Part shown: positions 8,039-13,153 of the stretch, one piece after another | Layout of the letters: the number at the start of each line of letters is the position of its first letter | Position numbering within the stretch: position 1 is the first letter of the stretch | Origin: Caldilineae bacterium | Lineage (GTDB): Bacteria > Chloroflexota > Anaerolineae > J102 | Assembly (NCBI GenBank): GCA_003694905.1 | Contig: RFJM01000273.1 | Span: forward strand, 1-13,153 | Direction of reading: 5' to 3' | DNA: 13,153 nucleotides | Notes under the pieces: generated by a model | The model's input: the letters and a program-made list of their open reading frames with translations, nothing else | The model's database searches: none | Told to the model about the DNA's origin: nothing | Made by a program: the position numbers and the translations under genes

Positions 8039-9526
8039 ATGGACAACTCTGGCAGCATTCTCCTCTCCCTCATCATCTGGATACCCTTCCTGGGGGCTTT
8101 GATCCTGCTCTTCCTCCATTCCGACCGGCGGCTCAAGCAGGTCGCCCTCGGCACCACTCTGGTGGATTTCCTGGTCTCGCTGCTTCTGCTGGTCAGATGG
8201 CAGCCCACGGGCGAGATGCAGTTCCAGGAATTCTTCGCCTGGGTGCCCCGCTTCGGTATCAACTATCATCTCGGTGTCGACGGCATCAGCCTCTTCCTGG
8301 TATTGCTGACCACGTTACTGGGGCCCATCGTCATCCTCTTCTCCTGGAACAATATCCGCGAAAACCTCAAAGCCTACCTGGTCTTGATGCTGGCCCAGCA
8401 GGCGGCTATGTTGGGCGTCTTTCTGGCGCTGGATTTGGTGCTTTTCTTCGTCTTCTGGGAGTTTACACTCATCCCAATGTATTTCCTCATCGGGCGCTGG
8501 GGTGGGCGCAATCGCATCTACGCGGCACTGAAATTCTTCCTCTACACCATGGCCGGTTCTGCCCTGATGCTGGTGGTCATCTTCCTGCTCTACTTCCGCG
8601 CGGGAAGCTTCGACTGGCTGGAACTGCGGCAGGCATCCCTCGATCCCGGCTTGCAAACCATCGCCTTCCTGGCATTTGCCCTCGCCTTTGCCATCAAAGT
8701 CCCTCTGTTCCCCTTCCATACCTGGTTACCCGATGCGCACGTACAGGCACCCACCGCCGGCTCAGTCATCTTGGCCGGTGTGCTGCTCAAGATGGGTACC
8801 TATGGCTATCTGCGATTCTGTCTCCCTCTCTTCCCCGATGCCACCCATCGCTTCGTGCCCTGGATCGCCGGTCTGGCCATCATCGGCATCATCTATGGTG
8901 CCCTGGTCGCCCTCGTGCAGAAGGATGTCAAATCCCTGGTGGCCTACAGTTCCATCGCGCATCTGGGATTCGTGATGCTGGGCGTGGCCAGCCTGAATCA
9001 ACAGGGACTTTCCGGCGCCGTGTTGCAGAGCATCAACCACGGACTGTCGACGGGAGCGCTTTTCCTCATGGTGGGTATGATCTACGATCGCCGTCACACG
9101 CGGCTGCTGTCTGAGTTCGGCGGCCTGTGGAAGCAGATACCCGTGTTCAGCGCCTTCTTCGTGGTGGTGGTCATGGCTTCCGTCGGCCTTCCCGGACTCA
9201 ACGGCTTCATCGGCGAGTTCACCATTCTCGTGGGAGCTTTTCAGGCCAATCGCCTCTGGGCCGTGCTGGGGACCCTGGGCGTCATTCTGGCGGCGTGGTA
9301 CTTGCTCACGGCGGTGCGCGGCATGTTACACGGTCCGCTGGACAATCCCGAAAACCAAAAGCTCACGGACCTCAGCCGCCGCGAGATATGGGTCCTGGCC
9401 CCCCTGGTCATTCTCTTCTTCCTCATCGGCCTGTTCCCCAATCTCTTCTTCGACAAGATCAACCCCTCGGTCGACCTCTTGATCCGCGACGTACAGGGCC
9501 CGGCCCTGGCGCTCTTGCTGCCCTGA
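8039..9526 (+). CDS. nuoM: NADH-quinone oxidoreductase subunit M (NuoM), 495 aa
   Basis: NuoM is the second antiporter-like proton-translocating subunit. The pump residues are seen at Glu141 (FVFWEFTLIPMYFLIGRWGG), Lys220 (AIKVPLFPFHTWLPDAHVQAPTAGS), Lys251 (LLKMGTYG) and Glu393 (GLPGLNGFIGEF). These correspond to E. coli Glu144, Lys234, Lys265 and Glu407. QKDVKSLVAYSSIAHLGFVMLG is the broken-helix block. About 14 membrane helices are visible and the length is usual. It starts 24 bases after nuoL in the context ACC-ATG with no purine-rich ribosome binding site. It is followed by the longest gap inside the nuo block (93 bases). Confidence 0.97.
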   Translation: MDNSGSILLSLIIWIPFLGALILLFLHSDRRLKQVALGTTLVDFLVSLLLLVRWQPTGEMQFQEFFAWVPRFGINYHLGVDGISLFLVLLTTLLGPIVILFSWNNIRENLKAYLVLMLAQQAAMLGVFLALDLVLFFVFWEFTLIPMYFLIGRWGGRNRIYAALKFFLYTMAGSALMLVVIFLLYFRAGSFDWLELRQASLDPGLQTIAFLAFALAFAIKVPLFPFHTWLPDAHVQAPTAGSVILAGVLLKMGTYGYLRFCLPLFPDATHRFVPWIAGLAIIGIIYGALVALVQKDVKSLVAYSSIAHLGFVMLGVASLNQQGLSGAVLQSINHGLSTGALFLMVGMIYDRRHTRLLSEFGGLWKQIPVFSAFFVVVVMASVGLPGLNGFIGEFTILVGAFQANRLWAVLGTLGVILAAWYLLTAVRGMLHGPLDNPENQKLTDLSRREIWVLAPLVILFFLIGLFPNLFFDKINPSVDLLIRDVQGPALALLLP

Positions 9527-9544
9527 TCCCTCACGACTTTCCCC

Positions 9545-9557
9545 GGACCAAAGGTCC
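9545..9557 (+). other. Small perfect hairpin in the nuoM-nuoN gap
   Basis: GGACC-AAA-GGTCC is a five-base-pair stem with a three-base loop, 19 bases after the nuoM stop. It is followed by a C-rich rather than T-rich tract, so it does not look like an intrinsic terminator. A degenerate duplication (CGGATTC at 9586-9592 and 9599-9605) follows before nuoN. Function is unknown; an mRNA stability or processing element is possible, and chance is also possible for so short a stem. Confidence 0.35.
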
Positions 9558-9619
9558 TCCCCCCGTTCTCACCCTTTTCAATCTCCGGATTCCTTCTTCG
9601 GATTCGCATCTCTATCCCC

Positions 9620-11080
9620 ATGAATCTACATCTCGCCATCATCGTACCCGAACTGATCATCGTCGCCACGGCCCTGGTGGTCATGTTGGCCGATCTGACC
9701 GGACGCGCGGTTTCGGCGCCACCCCGGTGGCGCGGCCAACTGATGGCCGGTCTCACCATGGTCGGATTGATTGTGGCCGCGTTGCTGACCCTGGTGCAAA
9801 TAGGTCTCCCCGTGCAGGATATCCAGAACCTGCTGATCGGAGATGAGCTGAGCCGCTATCTCAATCTGATCGTGCTACTTGCGGCCATTCTTTCTGTGCT
9901 GATGGCCTGGGACTATCTGGTTCACTTCACCAGGATGATGGCCGAATTCTACGCCCTCTTCTTGCTGGCGGTGGCGGGCATGATGTTCATGGGCAAGGCG
10001 GTGGAGCTGATGACGCTGTTCGTCAGCCTCGAGATCCTGTCGGTAGCCCTCTATGTGCTGACCGGCTTTCATCGGGGACAGCTTGCGGGAGGTGAAGCAG
10101 CGCTCAAGTACTTCCTGCTGGGCGCCTTCTCCTCAGGGTTCTTCTTGTACGGGGCCACGTTGCTGTATGCCGCGACGGGCACCACCTACCTCTCAGAGAT
10201 CGCCGCGCTGGCTCCGGGCGGGTTCTTCACCATTGCAGGGTTGGCCCTGCTGCTGATCGGGTTCGGCTTCAAGCTGGCAGCGGTGCCTTTCCACATGTGG
10301 GCACCCGATGCCTACCAGGGCGCGCCCACACCCGTCACCGGTTTCATGTCGGTTGCTACCAAGGCCGCGGCATTCATCGCCCTCCTGCGTGTCCTGTTGG
10401 CCACCATCAGCGTCCCGTATGAAGTCTGGTCGTGGGCCATTGCCATTCTGGCCCTGCTTACCATGACGTGGGGCAACCTGGCCGCGCTGCGACAACGCAG
10501 TCTCAAACGCATGTTGGCCTATAGCTCTATTGCCCACGCCGGCTACATATTCATCGGTGTGGCGGCCGGCAGCCAGGCCGGCATGAACGCCGTCCTCTTC
10601 TATCTCTTCGCCTATGCCTTCATGAATGTCGGTGCCTTCGCCGTCGCCGCCCAGTTGGAAAAGCCAGAATTCTCAGCCGCACAGGACGCGGACATCTCTG
10701 CTACCCGCGGCCTCTTCGGCCGCAAGCCCCTGCTGGCCGTGGCCATGACTCTTTTCCTGCTCTCGCTGGCCGGGATGCCCCCGCTGGCCGGGTTCTTCGG
10801 CAAGATGTACCTGTTCATCGCCGCGGTCGATAGCGGCTGGGTGTGGCTGGCCGTTGCCGGCGCCATCAATAGCGTCATCAGCGCCTACTATTACCTGCGC
10901 GTCACCGTGTCCATGTATATGTACGAACCCTCCGAAGAGACGTTCGTGCGCCTGCCTTTGCAGATGCCTGTTTCTCTGGCCATCAGCATCGCCGTCGCGG
11001 GCACGGTCTTGTTTGGTATCCTCGCCAGTCCCTGGCTGACGTCGTTGAGTCGTTCGGTCGTGGCGCTGGCGGCGCGATAA
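9620..11080 (+). CDS. nuoN: NADH-quinone oxidoreductase subunit N (NuoN), 486 aa
   Basis: NuoN is the antiporter-like proton-translocating subunit nearest the quinone end of the membrane arm. Conserved charges are Glu138 (LFVSLEILSVALYVLTGF), Lys163 (ALKYFLLGAFSSGFFLYG), Lys218 (FGFKLAAVPFHMWAPDAYQGAPTPVTGFMSVATK), Lys248, Lys297 (SLKRMLAYSSIAHAGY) and Lys395 (PPLAGFFGKMYLF). The last has the same number as in E. coli. About 14 helices are visible. The start is ATG 9620 in the context CCCC-ATG, preceded by a pyrimidine-rich leader without Shine-Dalgarno sequence. It ends 18 bases before the DUF2231 gene and is the last complex I gene of the cluster. Confidence 0.97.
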   Translation: MNLHLAIIVPELIIVATALVVMLADLTGRAVSAPPRWRGQLMAGLTMVGLIVAALLTLVQIGLPVQDIQNLLIGDELSRYLNLIVLLAAILSVLMAWDYLVHFTRMMAEFYALFLLAVAGMMFMGKAVELMTLFVSLEILSVALYVLTGFHRGQLAGGEAALKYFLLGAFSSGFFLYGATLLYAATGTTYLSEIAALAPGGFFTIAGLALLLIGFGFKLAAVPFHMWAPDAYQGAPTPVTGFMSVATKAAAFIALLRVLLATISVPYEVWSWAIAILALLTMTWGNLAALRQRSLKRMLAYSSIAHAGYIFIGVAAGSQAGMNAVLFYLFAYAFMNVGAFAVAAQLEKPEFSAAQDADISATRGLFGRKPLLAVAMTLFLLSLAGMPPLAGFFGKMYLFIAAVDSGWVWLAVAGAINSVISAYYYLRVTVSMYMYEPSEETFVRLPLQMPVSLAISIAVAGTVLFGILASPWLTSLSRSVVALAAR

Positions 11081-11085
11081 AGCCC

Positions 11086-11092
11086 GGGGTGA
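11086..11092 (+). promoter_or_regulatory. Shine-Dalgarno sequence (GGGGTGA) for the DUF2231 gene
   Basis: GGGGTGA is complementary to the anti-Shine-Dalgarno region of 16S rRNA and lies six bases before ATG 11099. It supports that start over the out-of-frame GTG at 11089. It contrasts with the pyrimidine-rich leaders of most nuo genes. Confidence 0.65.
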
Positions 11093-11098
11093 CAGCCC

Positions 11099-11533
11099 AT
11101 GAGCTTTTTCGAGATTCCCTTCCATCCCCGCCTGGTTCATTTTCCTGTTGCCCTGTTACTACTGGGGGGTATTGCCGCGTTGGTGTACGATCGATGGCGG
11201 ATCGGCTGGTTGGAACGCTGGGGCTTTATCAGCATGCTGGCCGGGTGGTTGCTCACCATCCCGGCCATCGTCACGGGCCTGGCGGACAAATCCCGCCTGG
11301 AAGCCGGTACCCCCGCGGACGCGACCGCCAACCAGCACACCACCACGATGCTGGCCATGTGGGCCCTGTTTGGGCTGGCCCTCTATTGGCAATATCGCTG
11401 GCGTAAGGCATGGACACAACAGCGGCGCCTGGTATGGTGGGGAATGGTCTTGCTCGCCATCGCTATCCTGCTGCTGGGCAGCCACCTCGGCGGCGTGCTT
11501 GTCTATGAGATGGGAGCGGGGGTGAGGCCGTAA
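11099..11533 (+). CDS. DUF2231-family integral membrane protein, 144 aa
   Basis: This is a small membrane protein with four predicted helices (about residues 12-30, 42-61, 81-99, 112-137). It resembles the DUF2231 family of uncharacterised membrane proteins. The signature is the N-terminal HPRLVHFPVALL (His9, His14), NQHTTTM (His80) before helix 3, and GSHLGGVLVYEMGAGV (His129) at the end. Four histidines near membrane boundaries would suit heme or metal binding, but this is inference and no function is established by the sequence. It starts 18 bases after nuoN and ends 10 bases before nfo, so it is probably co-transcribed with the complex I genes. A redox or accessory membrane role is suggested by context only. 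Confidence 0.85.
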   Translation: MSFFEIPFHPRLVHFPVALLLLGGIAALVYDRWRIGWLERWGFISMLAGWLLTIPAIVTGLADKSRLEAGTPADATANQHTTTMLAMWALFGLALYWQYRWRKAWTQQRRLVWWGMVLLAIAILLLGSHLGGVLVYEMGAGVRP

Positions 11534-11537
11534 GGTG
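11532..11537 (+). promoter_or_regulatory. Shine-Dalgarno sequence (AAGGTG) for nfo overlapping the DUF2231 stop
   Basis: AAGGTG shares two bases with the TAA stop of the preceding gene and lies six bases before ATG 11544. This spacing selects ATG 11544 over the in-frame GTGs at 11535 and 11541 and suggests translational coupling with the DUF2231 gene. Confidence 0.6.
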
Positions 11538-11543
11538 CAAGTG

Positions 11544-12401
11544 ATGGTGTCCCCACGCTTTGGTGCGCATGTCAGCACTGCAGGCGGTGTCAGCCAGGCA
11601 TTTGCCCGGGCCGAGAGCATCGGCTGCCAGACCATGCAGATTTTCACCCGCAACAACAACCGCTGGGCCAGTAAACCCCTGGACCCGGCCGAAATCGCCC
11701 GCTGGCAGGACCTGGCCGCCAGCCGAGACATCCGTCCCATCGTCTCCCACGCAGCCTACCTTATCAACCTCGGCTCGCCCGATGATGCCCTCTGGCAGAA
11801 ATCCATCGATGCCTTTGTAGACGAACTGCAACGGGCCGAAGCGCTGGGCCTGCTAGGCGTCGTCATCCATCCCGGTTCGCACATGGGGCGGGGAGAAACG
11901 GCCGGGATCGAGCGCATCGCGCGGGCGTTGGATATCTGTCACGAACGCACCGCGGGCTTCAGCACTCTGACCTTACTGGAAACCACCGCCGGTTCGGGCA
12001 ACCACTTGGGCTATCGTTTCGAACACCTGGCCGCCATCCGTGCCGCCTGCGCCCGGCCAGAACGCGTCGCCACCTGCTTCGACACCTGCCATGTCCTGGC
12101 CGCGGGCTACGACTTCCGCACTCCCGAAGGCTACCAGCGCGTGATGGCCGAATTCGACCGGGTTATTGGCCTGGAACATCTGCGTTGCTTCCACTTCAAC
12201 GACAGCAAGCATGACGTGGGCAGCCGCAAGGATCGGCACACCCACATCGGCGAAGGCCATATCGGCCGCGAGCCTTTTGGTTTCATCATCAACGATCCGC
12301 GTTTCAGCCACATCCCCATGATCCTGGAAACGCCCAAGAGCAAAGACCTGCACGAGGATGTGGAGAACCTGGCCGTCCTGCGCGATCTCGTCCTCTCCTG
12401 A
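11544..12401 (+). CDS. nfo: Endonuclease IV (AP endonuclease, Nfo), 285 aa
   Basis: This is a DNA base-excision-repair enzyme of the TIM-barrel AP endonuclease 2 family. It cleaves the phosphodiester bond 5' of abasic sites using three zinc ions. All nine metal ligands known from E. coli Nfo are found, shifted by one residue from Glu146 on: His69, His109 (VVIHPGSH), Glu146 (LLETTAG), Asp180 and His183 (CFDTCHVLAAGYD), His217 (FHFNDSKHDVGSRKDRHTHIGEGHIG), Asp230, His232 and Glu262 (ILETPK). The start FGAHVSTAGG is canonical. Length matches the family (about 285 aa). It sits 10 bases after the DUF2231 gene with a ribosome binding site inside that gene's stop, so it is probably the last gene of the operon. 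An in-frame GTG at 11535 would add three residues. Confidence 0.96.
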   Translation: MVSPRFGAHVSTAGGVSQAFARAESIGCQTMQIFTRNNNRWASKPLDPAEIARWQDLAASRDIRPIVSHAAYLINLGSPDDALWQKSIDAFVDELQRAEALGLLGVVIHPGSHMGRGETAGIERIARALDICHERTAGFSTLTLLETTAGSGNHLGYRFEHLAAIRAACARPERVATCFDTCHVLAAGYDFRTPEGYQRVMAEFDRVIGLEHLRCFHFNDSKHDVGSRKDRHTHIGEGHIGREPFGFIINDPRFSHIPMILETPKSKDLHEDVENLAVLRDLVLS

Positions 12402-12424
12402 GGGTTTGCCGGATCATTACATTC

Positions 12425-12468
12425 CTGTCATCTTGCCGGGCTAGCTTCAGAAACTCGATGACAGTTTT
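12425..12468 (+). terminator. Candidate weak terminator after nfo (8-bp dyad followed by T4)
   Basis: CTGTCATC (12425-12432) and GATGACAG (12457-12464) are perfect inverted copies separated by 24 bases, followed directly by TTTT (12465-12468). The arrangement, 23 bases after the nfo stop, suggests an intrinsic terminator. However, the loop is long, the stem is only half GC, and the T run is short. It may instead be half of the regulatory array that continues to 12514. Confidence 0.4.
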
Positions 12469-12514
12469 ATCATCATGGCCGCAAGGGTCTTGACGCGCGG
12501 GGCCAGGGATGATA
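12468..12514. repeat. Inverted repeat (TATCATC-N2-GGCC / GGCC-N3-GATGATA) around a promoter
   Basis: The left arm is TATCATC (12468-12474) plus GGCC (12477-12480), and the right arm is GGCC (12501-12504) plus GATGATA (12508-12514). Eleven bases pair, with a small internal mismatch (AT against AGG), around a 20-base centre holding a TTGACG box. The right arm overlaps the TGA-TATGTT extended -10 box. It could be an operator for a dimeric regulator or an RNA hairpin. Confidence 0.55.
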
Positions 12515-12518
12515 TGTT
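12490..12518 (+). promoter_or_regulatory. Candidate sigma-70-type promoter with extended -10
   Basis: TTGACG (12490-12495, five of six to consensus) is followed at 17 bases by TATGTT (12513-12518, four of six). TGA directly precedes the latter, forming an extended -10 (TGn). Transcription would begin near 12525, leaving a leader of about 175 bases before ATG 12700. This is the best promoter candidate between nfo and the next gene. Housekeeping consensus is assumed for this organism. Confidence 0.5.
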
Positions 12519-12530
12519 GACACAGGGGCC
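12490..12530 (+). repeat. Imperfect direct repeat TTGAC...GGGGCC, two copies
   Basis: TTGACGCGCGGGGCC (12490-12504) and TTGACACAGGGGCC (12517-12530) share TTGAC and GGGGCC, starting 27 bases apart. The first copy includes the -35 box of the candidate promoter, and the second overlaps the end of the -10 box and the predicted start site. A regulator bound to both copies would cover the promoter. This is a pattern only; no regulator is identified. Confidence 0.45.
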
Positions 12531-12617
12531 GTTTGATTGTGGCAAGCACCCGATCAAGACGCGCCCCCTTTGTCTATCCGGTGGTATCTCTCACCGCCGA
12601 CCAAGCGTTCACAGTAA

Positions 12618-12646
12618 GGCGAGAAGCGTGTTCGCCGTCGCTTGCC
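12618..12646 (+). other. Possible hairpin in the 5' leader of the last gene
   Basis: GGC (12618-12620) and AAGCG (12624-12628) can pair with CGCTT (12639-12643) and GCC (12644-12646) with a three-base bulge (GAG), giving eight pairs around a ten-base loop. It lies about 50 bases before ATG 12700 and could affect leader structure. The pairing is modest and may be chance. Confidence 0.3.
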
Positions 12647-12699
12647 TTCCCCTGAAACTTCAATCTCTCCTTCGACATCAGAACCTGTCTGCACAACCC

Positions 12700-13153
12700 A
12701 TGAATGCAGCACCTTCCACCTTTCCTCCGCTCCGTTCCTTGCACCGGTCCCGGGGCCTGCTTCTGCTGGCCACGATCCTGCTCGCCCTGATCATCGCTCC
12801 TGCACCGCAGACGAGCGCTCTGCCCGTTTTGCAGCAAGGCGGAGCCTGGCAGCGCGTATGGAAAGGGGATGGCTTTCTCTTTGACCTGGCCGCCATCGAC
12901 GCCCAGACCCTCGTCGGCGTGGGTTCTGAAGGCATGATCCTGCGTAGCACCGACGGCGGCACAAGCTGGCATTACCAGTCACCCGTGCCCACGGCCGATC
13001 TCTTCGATCTCAGCCTGCAGGGGCTCTACGCCTGGACCGTAGGGCAGAACGGCATCATCCTGTTTTCCGCCGACGGCGGCACCACCTGGACGCAACTCAA
13101 CTCGGGTGTCAGCGCTTCTCTCAACGGCGTGGCTTTCGCGGACGGTAATCGAG
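12700..13153 (+). CDS. Secreted Ycf48-like / Asp-box (BNR) repeat protein, 3'-truncated by window edge
   Basis: The frame is open from ATG 12700 to the right edge (151 codons visible). The start MNAAPSTFPPLRSLHRSRG is followed by a hydrophobic core (GLLLLATILLALIIA, about residues 19-33) and PAPQTSA. This is a convincing Sec signal peptide with likely cleavage near residue 40. The mature part has two copies of a 40-residue repeat containing the Asp-box S-x-D-G-G-x-x-W. These are VGSEGMILRSTDGGTSW (74-90) and VGQNGIILFSADGGTTW (114-130). Such repeats form beta-propeller blades in Ycf48-like, sialidase-type and related exported proteins. The catalytic or binding role is not visible here, and the name Ycf48-like is structural, not a claim of photosystem function. 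There is no Shine-Dalgarno sequence; the start context is CCC-ATG. It appears to be a separate transcription unit from the nuo-nfo operon. Confidence 0.85.
   Translation, partial: MNAAPSTFPPLRSLHRSRGLLLLATILLALIIAPAPQTSALPVLQQGGAWQRVWKGDGFLFDLAAIDAQTLVGVGSEGMILRSTDGGTSWHYQSPVPTADLFDLSLQGLYAWTVGQNGIILFSADGGTTWTQLNSGVSASLNGVAFADGNR

Noticed and set aside
8197..9114. 305-codon plus-strand frame within nuoM
   Set aside because: It is an out-of-frame overlap inside nuoM; the translation is Arg/His/Pro-rich and lacks any domain, while the nuoM frame has all functional residues.
12406..12439. Direct repeat TTGCCGG (12406-12412 and 12433-12439)
   Set aside because: Only seven bases in a GC-rich region and not linked to another element; likely chance.
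12517..12545. Second promoter from the perfect TTGACA at 12517-12522
   Set aside because: No acceptable -10 box 16-18 bases downstream; it is better explained as the second copy of the direct repeat.
12304..12549. 81-codon minus-strand frame running from the intergenic region into nfo
   Set aside because: No recognisable protein, no ribosome binding site, and it overlaps the conserved nfo C-terminus and the dyad region.
12642..12884. 80-codon plus-strand frame at the start of the last gene
   Set aside because: The overlapping frame from ATG 12700 has a signal peptide and two Asp-box repeats and stays open to the edge; this alternative has neither.

Overview
The window is GC-rich, gene-dense, and almost entirely one plus-strand operon: the downstream two thirds of a bacterial NADH:quinone oxidoreductase (complex I) cluster. 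The order is nuoF (5' end outside the window), G, H, I, J, K, L, M, N. These are followed at close spacing by a small DUF2231 membrane protein gene and an endonuclease IV gene (nfo). After a 298-base intergenic region, a secreted beta-propeller-like protein with Asp-box repeats begins and runs off the right edge. The 14-subunit style gene set, NuoG with an N7 cluster and C-terminal molybdopterin-type domain, and the Ycf48-like secreted protein would fit a Chloroflexota (Anaerolineae-like) bacterium. That placement rests on general impression, not on a marker gene.

Layout: bases 1-983 NuoF, 1047-3599 NuoG, and 4697-5176 NuoI carry the hydrophilic-arm iron-sulfur chain (N3, N1b, N5, N4, N7, N6a, N6b). 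Bases 3636-4664 (NuoH) and 5208-11080 (NuoJ, K, L, M, N) encode the membrane arm, including the quinone-proximal subunit and three antiporter-like proton channels. All key cysteines and the membrane glutamates and lysines I looked for are present, and I saw no frameshift. NADH electrons enter at NuoF FMN, pass along the clusters of F, G and I to quinone at the I/H interface, and drive proton translocation through H, A/J/K, N, M and L. nuoA-E are expected upstream, outside the window.

The nuo core is conventional. The less ordinary material lies in three places. First, most nuo genes lack a Shine-Dalgarno sequence and start in a CC-ATG context after pyrimidine-rich linkers, whereas nuoK, the DUF2231 gene and nfo have purine-rich ribosome binding sites. 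Second, the DUF2231 gene and nfo appear to be appended to the operon. Third, the 12402-12699 intergenic region contains four alternating TCATC/GATGA elements forming two successive dyads, a good extended -10 promoter inside the second dyad, and a duplicated TTGAC...GGGGCC element. I saw no tRNA, rRNA, CRISPR, insertion sequence or phage gene, and no sign of a new multi-gene system. The intergenic regulatory region is the best candidate for something undescribed.
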